Positions 7,024 to 12,992 of a stretch of 12,992 nucleotides of DNA are shown here, piece by piece. Within the stretch, counting starts at the first letter, position 1. Every line of letters begins with the position of its first letter. A program made the position numbers and the translations under genes. The DNA lies in assembly GCA_009936765.1 (NCBI GenBank), contig JAACDL010000067.1:1-12992 (forward strand). The letters run 5' to 3'. The DNA comes from Methanobacteriota archaeon. Lineage in GTDB: Archaea > Thermoplasmatota > Poseidoniia > Poseidoniales > Poseidoniaceae. The notes beneath the pieces were generated by a model that saw only the letters and a list, made by a program, of their open reading frames with translations, was not told the DNA's origin and ran no database searches.

Positions 7024-8640
7024 ATGGACCAAAAACCGCGCTTTAACAGAAGGAGACTTGTTCTTCAGTTAGCGTTCTGGTTCGTACTTCTGATGTTACT
7101 CTCGACAGTTGTATCCCAAGTTATCAATGTAGGTAACGAAGATGGCCAGTCTGCATACGGAGAAGACTGGGATGACATGTCTGCTTTCCGCTATGACATT
7201 AATGACATGGGGATTGAAACCAAATCTTTAGTCTCGTCGCCATTGCTACTTGCAGACATCGAAGACCCAGGTAATACTACATTCATCATTGCTGGAGTTG
7301 AGAGAGATACTATTTCGCTACCACAATTCTCAACTGATGGATTCCTAACATTCGCTTCTGAAGATGGATATTCTCCTGCAGAAGTAGACGCCATCAAAGA
7401 ATTCGTGTTTGCTGGTGGCGATGTTCTAGTAATGGATGATTTCGGCTATTCATCCTCGATTGCAGAAGCATTCGGAGTGAGATTCAAAGGTATGCAATTG
7501 TATGACACCGTATATGTTACAGATTTGGATTACAACTTCATTTGGATGTGCGTACAAGAGTCCCCTTGTGGAATGGACGGCACCTCAATTGACCTGAATA
7601 CAGTGGATAATCACAGTCGTTGGTCGATTCGAGATGGCGGAGCCCACATTTGCGAAATATATGACGGCCGGAATATGCCGAAAAGCGAAGCAGGAGTTTG
7701 TGAGCAGCATTGGAAGGATGGCGGAATTCAATACAATGCCTCATACCAAATCCTACTGAACAACATCACAGGTATAGACCTCATCAAGAATGCGAAAACT
7801 GGAATGGGAGCTACTCAAATTAGAGCACTTACTTCAGCTGAAGCAACAGTAGATGTCAATGGAGATGGAAGAATAGACAGTGGCGAAGAACAAACTTCGT
7901 CAAATCCTGATCTGTTTGGACAATTCAATCTTTCAATCGAAGTTTGTATTTCCCAAGATTGCAACTTCGTAAATGGCGGAAGAATAACTTTCATCTCGGA
8001 TGGATCAGCATTAACCAACGCATTGTATGACTATGAAGAATACAATGACGGCAAATATGGAGATGCGGACAACCCGATTCCAAGGAACGATAATCGCAAG
8101 TGGGCTTTGGACTACATTGCTGATTCACTCGTAGACCCAACAGCTACTGGTGAAACCGATGAGGTACCAGGAGTTGCACCTAACGCAATGGTAATATTCG
8201 ACGAAAGTAGGCATATTCAGCCGAGTATTGCTTCAGAATCATACAACACTGTTTACTTCCTCCTGGTATACTTCACAGGTGAAGGACTTGCAATGTTACT
8301 ACTATTCCTAATATTGTTCATAGCATTCGAAGGAGTGCTACTGAAGAAAAAAGACCCTGAGCCTTGGCGCCACGTTTTCAGCATCATCTACTATGGGTTT
8401 GGAGATGCTAACAGATACACATACTATGCTAAATCAAACAAGATTAAGCAAGTATTCTTGTCTAAAGTACGGAATCAAAATGGCCTCACTAGAGAAGAGT
8501 TTGATTCACTACCTGCAAGGGAATTACAAGGCATGATTGATGACCCAGTATTGGTTAAATTCGTGTTTGAAAATAAGAACTATTCATTAGAACAGACAGT
8601 AGCAATAGTAAAGCGAATTAAGGTCTGGGGTAGGACATGA
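7024..8640 (+). CDS. DUF4350-like membrane-anchored protein with EF-hand loop
   Basis: 538 residues with a positively charged N-terminus, a first membrane helix at about 12-33, a large extracytoplasmic region (about 35-405), a second helix at about 408-440, and a cytoplasmic tail of about 95 residues. The outer region contains a glutamine-amidotransferase-like core of the DUF4350 kind: EVDAIKEFVFAGGDVLVMDD at 120-139 and VIFDESRH at 390-397, the latter resembling the DE..H string common to DUF4350 proteins. Inserted between them is a textbook calcium-binding EF-hand or dockerin-like loop, D277 to E288, with ligands at positions 1, 3, 5, 9 and 12. Six cysteines (176, 182, 210, 226, 308, 313) all lie outside the membrane and could form three disulfides. 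It is longer than ordinary DUF4350 proteins, mainly through this middle insertion. Its TGA overlaps the ribosome binding site of the DUF58 gene, which fits the common DUF4350-DUF58 pairing. Molecular function is unknown. Confidence 0.8.
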   Translation: MDQKPRFNRRRLVLQLAFWFVLLMLLSTVVSQVINVGNEDGQSAYGEDWDDMSAFRYDINDMGIETKSLVSSPLLLADIEDPGNTTFIIAGVERDTISLPQFSTDGFLTFASEDGYSPAEVDAIKEFVFAGGDVLVMDDFGYSSSIAEAFGVRFKGMQLYDTVYVTDLDYNFIWMCVQESPCGMDGTSIDLNTVDNHSRWSIRDGGAHICEIYDGRNMPKSEAGVCEQHWKDGGIQYNASYQILLNNITGIDLIKNAKTGMGATQIRALTSAEATVDVNGDGRIDSGEEQTSSNPDLFGQFNLSIEVCISQDCNFVNGGRITFISDGSALTNALYDYEEYNDGKYGDADNPIPRNDNRKWALDYIADSLVDPTATGETDEVPGVAPNAMVIFDESRHIQPSIASESYNTVYFLLVYFTGEGLAMLLLFLILFIAFEGVLLKKKDPEPWRHVFSIIYYGFGDANRYTYYAKSNKIKQVFLSKVRNQNGLTREEFDSLPARELQGMIDDPVLVKFVFENKNYSLEQTVAIVKRIKVWGRT

Positions 8641-8644
8641 GGTG
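8639..8644 (+). promoter_or_regulatory. Ribosome binding site of the DUF58 gene, overlapping the upstream stop
   Basis: GAGGTG shares two bases with the TGA that ends the DUF4350-like gene. It lies six bases before ATG 8651 and three before ATG 8648, which favours 8651; a GTG at 8642 lies within the site itself. Confidence 0.7.
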
Positions 8645-8650
8645 GATATG

Positions 8651-9904
8651 ATGTGGACACGTAAGGCAGCATTCACATTCACCGGAGGAATCGCTCTGAT
8701 TCTAATCGGTATGATGATTTCAAATCATCAGATGATGATTCTAGGTCTTGCTTTCATCGCATTTATCGTGGTTAACTCATGGGTGAGTGGACACGGAGAC
8801 GTTGAAGTTCAAAGAACTCTATCGGCAGATAATCTGTACAAGGGAGATGATCTGTATGTTGAATTGTTAGTCACAAACAGAAGCAGACGCAAAACTCAGC
8901 AATTAGAGGTATACGATAACGTCCCTCACGAAATGAAGTTGAGAAGCGGTCTAAACCAAATGAGATTAAATTTGAAACCTGGAGAAAGTGCAAGAATCCG
9001 CTATGTGCTACGTTGTCCACTACGTGGCCACTACTCTGTTGGTCCTGTATCTTTGAGATACCGCAACACATTCAACTTGTCAATCGATGAGATGTATGTT
9101 GATCACCACTCTGACATCATCATATTCCCACAGATTCGTGATGTAGAAGAAGCATTCATCCGCTCGAGAACCGCTAAAATGTACACAGGAGCAACTACAC
9201 TACGAACTCCGGGTCCTGGAACTGAGTTCTACTCACTGAGAGAATACGTACCTGGTGACCCTTTCAAGAATATTAATTGGAAAGCTTTTGCAAGAACTGG
9301 AGATTTGATGATTAATGAAAAGTGTAGAGATGCAGTTACTGATCTCTATATCATCCTAGATAGCAGAGACATTGCTAGAATTGGAACTGTTCTAAAGAAC
9401 CCGTTGGAAATGGGAACTGTCGCAGCTGCGAGTCTGGCTTCTTTCTTTATTCAGCGGCGTGATTCGGTCTCACTAACAATATATGATGAAAAGTTGTCAT
9501 TCTTGCCCCCCGATACCGGAGATAAACAGTATTTCAAGATTCTATCATCACTTGCAGGAGTTGCCCCTAGGGGAACTATGCCTCTGCAGGCTGTTACTAA
9601 CAGCCTTGCTGCAAGGTTCAGCCGTGGAAGCCCTGTATTCGTAATTTCATCATGTGAAGGTGACGGAACTGTTCCATCTGCAATTAGAGACCTGGTAGGA
9701 AGAGGACATGAAGTCACAGTTCTCTCACCATCTAGTATCGACTTTGAAAGACTGGTTAGCCGTATTCCAAGAATGTCTTATGAGGTTCTCAAACTAGAAA
9801 GGCAAAACAGACTTACATCTTTGGCTGGGTTTGGTAGCCAAGTGATTGATTGGATGCCAGACATGGACCTCTCGCAAGCATTGCTGCAGGTCAGAGGATA
9901 TTGA
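8651..9904 (+). CDS. DUF58 family protein with degenerate von Willebrand A fold
   Basis: A membrane-anchored protein of 417 residues from the chosen start. Two helices fill about 7-45, followed by a beta-rich region (50-160) typical of DUF58, then the family signature GTEFYSLREYVPGDPFKNIN beginning at 190, and a von Willebrand A-like domain from about 232 to 370 (YIILDSRD, VFVISSCEGDG, VTVLSPSS). The metal site normally reads DxSxS; here it is DSRD, so the second ligand is changed and metal binding may be lost. DUF58 proteins are usually encoded with MoxR AAA+ ATPases and are thought to act as substrate adaptors or chaperone partners in envelope and metal-cofactor biology. Here the neighbours are a DUF4350-like gene just upstream and a polytopic membrane protein nine bases downstream. 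Alternative starts at 8642 (GTG) or 8648 (ATG) would add one to three residues. Confidence 0.9.
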   Translation: MWTRKAAFTFTGGIALILIGMMISNHQMMILGLAFIAFIVVNSWVSGHGDVEVQRTLSADNLYKGDDLYVELLVTNRSRRKTQQLEVYDNVPHEMKLRSGLNQMRLNLKPGESARIRYVLRCPLRGHYSVGPVSLRYRNTFNLSIDEMYVDHHSDIIIFPQIRDVEEAFIRSRTAKMYTGATTLRTPGPGTEFYSLREYVPGDPFKNINWKAFARTGDLMINEKCRDAVTDLYIILDSRDIARIGTVLKNPLEMGTVAAASLASFFIQRRDSVSLTIYDEKLSFLPPDTGDKQYFKILSSLAGVAPRGTMPLQAVTNSLAARFSRGSPVFVISSCEGDGTVPSAIRDLVGRGHEVTVLSPSSIDFERLVSRIPRMSYEVLKLERQNRLTSLAGFGSQVIDWMPDMDLSQALLQVRGY

Positions 9905-9908
9905 GGTG
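9903..9908 (+). promoter_or_regulatory. Ribosome binding site of the polytopic membrane protein, overlapping the upstream stop
   Basis: GAGGTG begins within the TGA of the DUF58 gene and lies five bases before ATG 9914. The arrangement repeats that at the previous junction and suggests stop-start coupling. Confidence 0.75.
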
Positions 9909-9913
9909 AGATA

Positions 9914-11062
9914 ATGGCAGGTGAAGTTACTCCACAAGGCGAAGGTGCCCGTTCCCTTCATTTACGCCAGCTAAGAGTTCAATGGCAGATTGTCACTCTT
10001 CAAGTATTGGCAACTCTTTCATTGGTATGGATGTACATGGAAGTTGTTTCAACTTATGTGGTGGGAAGTATTGACCACACTTTGTTGTTTGACACATTAG
10101 AATCAGGACTAGGTACTGAACTCCCACTAGGCGACTGGCTTACTGGCAGCGGAAGCGATGGACTTGCTAGGTTCTATGTTCCGATGGGATTAGGATTGAC
10201 CCTAGGTGGATCGATGGCCCTGCTGGCTTTCCAAACTCCGAAATTCCAACAAAGAGTCAAACTTGGAGTCATAATTACTATGATTTTGCTACTTGCAGGT
10301 AGATTCGTTTTCGGATACGCTTGGCAATTGGTCAGTGATGGCTGGAGTGCCCCTGCTGATGATGTTCTTCGATTGTTGGAGTGGCCACTTCTGATGATGT
10401 TGTCACTGGTGATTCTTACATTCTACCTGCTACCAATTATCACTGGTACTAAGGGAATATGGGGTCTTTCTAGACGAGGAGTCGCTTGGTCTATCGGGTT
10501 CACACTACTTTTCCTTGGAGTTCATGCAATCCTAACATTCCCTCTAATTCGTTCACAATTAGGCAGTTACGGCACACAATTGACTACACTGCAGATTATT
10601 GTCTCTGAACCAACAGTGTTTGGTTTGGTAACAACTGAGCAACTATCACTAATTCTAATCGCTTGTCTGATGATGGTTTTTCAAGAGTCTGCATTTGGAG
10701 TAATCAGACAACTAGAGTATGCGTACAGACTTCCAGACTCCTGTAAAAGAGACCCCGAATATGTTGCTCAGATGGACAATTTGCTTAATGGGCATCTAAG
10801 ACACACTGCAATCTTCCTATCACTAACTGTAGTTACAACCACAATTGCGTTAGGTTTCCACGGAGTACTCCTAGATTTAGTCGGTGGTATAACTGGATCT
10901 CAATGGGCTGCCCAGGTTGGAGAATCTATTGAATTGACGCTCACCTATGGGCTGGTGATATCTGCACTACTATTCTTGGGAATAATGGCACTACTAAGAT
11001 TCATAGTTCCTTGGCAAAGATTCTGGGGACTTATCGAATCTTCATTCTCTACTAGAGAGTGA
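9914..11062 (+). CDS. Polytopic membrane protein of unknown function
   Basis: 382 residues with about eight hydrophobic helices (roughly 27-48, 88-106, 117-138, 155-175, 189-211, 240-258, 298-320, 341-364). Loops of note are a glycine- and acid-rich segment at 62-84 (TELPLGDWLTGSGSDG) and a charged loop at 262-297 with RQLEYAYRLPDSCKRDPEY, which probably faces the cytoplasm. No transporter signature or catalytic motif was recognised. It is the last gene of the DUF4350-DUF58 cassette, translated from a ribosome binding site that overlaps the DUF58 stop, so it very likely works with those two proteins. Comparable MoxR/DUF58 operons often end in membrane proteins, some with von Willebrand A or tetratricopeptide domains, but neither is visible here. 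Its stop codon directly touches the stop of the convergent gene. Confidence 0.85.
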   Translation: MAGEVTPQGEGARSLHLRQLRVQWQIVTLQVLATLSLVWMYMEVVSTYVVGSIDHTLLFDTLESGLGTELPLGDWLTGSGSDGLARFYVPMGLGLTLGGSMALLAFQTPKFQQRVKLGVIITMILLLAGRFVFGYAWQLVSDGWSAPADDVLRLLEWPLLMMLSLVILTFYLLPIITGTKGIWGLSRRGVAWSIGFTLLFLGVHAILTFPLIRSQLGSYGTQLTTLQIIVSEPTVFGLVTTEQLSLILIACLMMVFQESAFGVIRQLEYAYRLPDSCKRDPEYVAQMDNLLNGHLRHTAIFLSLTVVTTTIALGFHGVLLDLVGGITGSQWAAQVGESIELTLTYGLVISALLFLGIMALLRFIVPWQRFWGLIESSFSTRE

Positions 11063-11263
11063 TTATTTCGTATAGATGGCCTGAATAATACGGCCAATGC
11101 CTTCTACAGTAACCAAGATTGCAATCGGCATTATGCACAGCCTAGTGACCCACAAAGCTACGCCGGATGTATAATCTTGCAACAATAATCCACCGTAAAT
11201 ACAAGTTGCAATCAATCCGAGAAAAACTAACTTCTCAATCCATAAGGGGTAAACTGAACCCAT
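11063..11263 (-). CDS. Small two-helix membrane protein, unknown
   Basis: 66 residues with two hydrophobic helices at about 10-28 and 38-58, separated by a short loop (QDYTSGVALWVT), and an Ile-Gly-Arg and Lys end. No family was recognised. It is probably real: it starts nine bases after the coiled-coil gene on the same strand, has GAGGC seven bases before its ATG overlapping the upstream TGA, and fills the whole space between two good genes. The pairing suggests it could be a membrane anchor or partner for the coiled-coil protein, but nothing in the sequence proves it. Its TAA abuts the stop of the opposing membrane-protein gene. Confidence 0.7.
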   Translation of the reverse strand: MGSVYPLWIEKLVFLGLIATCIYGGLLLQDYTSGVALWVTRLCIMPIAILVTVEGIGRIIQAIYTK

Positions 11264-11272
11264 TGTATCGCC

Positions 11273-12992
11273 TCAAAGATCAATTCCACCTAAGGAATCC
11301 TCTAAGTCATCTAAAGCCGAGTCTGACTTCGCCACTACTTCTACTGGGTCAGTTCTTCTAGCCCATCTTGCATCAAGACGTGCTAACTCTTCTTCCAAAC
11401 TCGCTCTTTCATCGTTCATAGAGGTGGAAACTTCTGTTGCTGCCACCTCGATTACTTCATCTTCGACAGGAGTCGATAACTCCTCCCACTCCTCGGTCAC
11501 TTCGCTGACCTCGACTGCAACTGCAACTTCTTCATCGATTAATTCACCCTTCATTTGTTCAAGGGCGCTTTCGTTGATTGGTTCTCTTTCTCCAGCAGGT
11601 ACTGAATCTCTCTCGAATGGAAGAAGTCCGTCTCTCTTGAGATCCCATAATGCACCTTTTACTTCTCCATTTACGAAGCCGCTTGCATCTAGTTGTGTAA
11701 GGAGTTCTTCTAGGGCACTCGTAGTTCCTTCTAGCTTTACTGCGGAACCTGCATCTCGCATATCTGATTCTAAATGTATGTCATGAAGAGCTTGCTGAAT
11801 CAGTGTTCGAGTTTCTCGTGCCAGGACTGGTAGTGATTCAGGCCTTCTTGTGTTCTGCATAAGTGCTTGAACTTGTCCTGATGGTGCACCGAGTTTTTCG
11901 AGTTGCTCCAAAACATTCCTAATTCTACGCAACATTGTGACAGAACGGTCATAATCTTCCAATAGGTTCTCTAGATCTAATACTAAATTAGTAACAGTCT
12001 CTCCAAGTTGGTGCTCAAGCCTTTGCTGTACAGACCATCTTGCTAGGCCTCTAACTGCACCAGCCGTTTCTGGAACTTGCCGTTCTAGAAGTGACATCAC
12101 TTCGGTAGAAAGTAGATGTCTAGGAGTCGTTGCGACATGATCCACGCATCCCTGAATTACCTGCAATGCTCTTTCCACTGCACGGTCTAGTAACGAAACT
12201 GAATATCCTAAGTGACGAGCGTGTTCCAATCTGTCCAAAACTGGACCTAATCCATCGAATTGTGCACCATCTTCCAATAGCGCTTGTGCTAGTGGTTCCT
12301 CGGATAATTTAGCACGGAGAATCTCTGCTTCTTTGATATCGGATAGGGCTTCTTCGTGAGCGATTGCGAGTGCCTCTGCTTGATCTAGTAGGGTCGATAA
12401 TTCTGCTTCCGCTTGTCCTCTTCTAGCGCCAAGGTTTCCTAACTCTGTTAGTACCTGACGTCTTTCATCCATCAATTCACGCATCTCAGAATGTATCATT
12501 GCTGCTCTATTCTCCTGTTCTGCAAGTCTGGTCATGTCATCCTGAGTTCTATCTCTGGCGACTCTTGATTCAGCCTCGATTTGTCTTAGTGAAAGTTGTG
12601 AATCATTAATCTTAGATTCTAATTCGGATAATTCGCCCTGCGCTCTTCGGTGTCGATCCCTAGTAGCCTCAACTTGTTCTTCGATCATACGTTGGCGGCG
12701 TTGATCATCGTCAATTCTCGAACGAATACTGGATAAAGTTGCTGAATGTGAGTCGATATCACTAGACAAAGCGGCTTCCTTGCTTGCCATTTCTTCTATC
12801 TTTGATGACAATTCCGAACTTGCTGTAGAGTCGCCCAGTATCTTCGCTAATTCAACAGCCCTCTCACTCAATTGGTGCTCCAACTCATTGATTCTCTTGG
12901 AGAGCCTATCACTACGTGCTTCAGAATTCTCTGAGTTTGCTTGTGCAGCAGATAAATCGAGTTGAAGTTGGTCTATTGTACGGTTGTAAGAT
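11273..12992 (-). CDS. Long coiled-coil protein, 5' end outside the window
   Basis: The frame is open from base 12991 down to TGA at 11275-11273, giving 572 visible residues; the true start lies past the right edge. Positions are counted from the first visible codon. Residues 1 to about 230 form a long heptad-rich coiled coil, dense in Glu, Arg, Gln and Leu (IEEQVEATRDRHRRAQGELS, SELESKINDSQLSLRQIEAE). Residues about 235-465 are helical but less regular (LDRLEHARHLGYSVSLLDRA), possibly a folded head. A linker at about 485-521 is rich in Glu and Val, and a short helix plus acidic tail ends in DDLEDSLGGIDL at 561-572. No Walker A or zinc motif is visible in this part, so an SMC/Rad50-like ATPase cannot be claimed, though the missing N-terminus could hold one. 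It is followed by a small membrane protein in the same operon. Function unknown; a structural, chromosome or envelope scaffold are the options. Confidence 0.82.
   Translation of the reverse strand, partial: SYNRTIDQLQLDLSAAQANSENSEARSDRLSKRINELEHQLSERAVELAKILGDSTASSELSSKIEEMASKEAALSSDIDSHSATLSSIRSRIDDDQRRQRMIEEQVEATRDRHRRAQGELSELESKINDSQLSLRQIEAESRVARDRTQDDMTRLAEQENRAAMIHSEMRELMDERRQVLTELGNLGARRGQAEAELSTLLDQAEALAIAHEEALSDIKEAEILRAKLSEEPLAQALLEDGAQFDGLGPVLDRLEHARHLGYSVSLLDRAVERALQVIQGCVDHVATTPRHLLSTEVMSLLERQVPETAGAVRGLARWSVQQRLEHQLGETVTNLVLDLENLLEDYDRSVTMLRRIRNVLEQLEKLGAPSGQVQALMQNTRRPESLPVLARETRTLIQQALHDIHLESDMRDAGSAVKLEGTTSALEELLTQLDASGFVNGEVKGALWDLKRDGLLPFERDSVPAGEREPINESALEQMKGELIDEEVAVAVEVSEVTEEWEELSTPVEDEVIEVAATEVSTSMNDERASLEEELARLDARWARRTDPVEVVAKSDSALDDLEDSLGGIDL

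Noticed and set aside
11424..11786. 120-residue Ser/Thr-rich plus-strand frame
   Set aside because: It is the antisense image of the acidic Glu/Val-rich linker of the coiled-coil gene, which explains its biased composition.
12881..12883. TTG as the start codon of the coiled-coil protein
   Set aside because: The frame stays open and keeps coiled-coil character for 36 more residues up to the window edge, so the true start lies beyond 12992.

Overview
The window looks like a piece of an archaeal chromosome, most likely a marine euryarchaeon of the Marine Group II / Poseidoniales type. The evidence is a two-ring Cdc48/VAT ATPase with a double-psi barrel N-domain, a stand-alone 79-residue PRC-barrel protein, moderate GC content, tight gene packing, and strong Shine-Dalgarno sequences of the GAGGTG type. 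The lineage is an inference from gene content. No rRNA, tRNA, CRISPR array, insertion sequence or prophage gene was seen, and no gap longer than about 100 bases lacks a gene.

Layout. (1) Bases 1-4303, minus strand: an aldehyde dehydrogenase, then a one-gene succinate dehydrogenase membrane anchor, then the SdhA flavoprotein, whose last codons run off the left edge. The anchor resembles the single-subunit anchor of mycobacterial Sdh1, and the anchor-flavoprotein order is the same. The iron-sulfur subunit SdhB is expected just beyond base 1. (2) Bases 4304-4405: a short divergent promoter region. (3) Bases 4406-11062, plus strand: Cdc48, a PRC-barrel protein, then a tightly coupled three-gene membrane cassette (DUF4350-like protein, DUF58 protein, polytopic membrane protein). 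(4) Bases 11063-12992, minus strand: a 66-residue two-helix membrane protein downstream of a long coiled-coil protein whose 5' end is beyond the right edge. The convergent stop codons at 11062/11063 touch with no base between them.

How the genes may work together. The left block is central carbon and respiratory metabolism: SDH feeds electrons from succinate to quinone, and the ALDH might supply succinate or another acid. The right block looks like cell-envelope or protein-quality-control biology. DUF4350 and DUF58 proteins usually sit with a MoxR AAA+ ATPase, but here no MoxR gene is next to them and the nearest AAA+ gene is cdc48. The coiled-coil plus small membrane protein pair is unrecognised and is the least explained part of the window. 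All functional links between blocks are inference.
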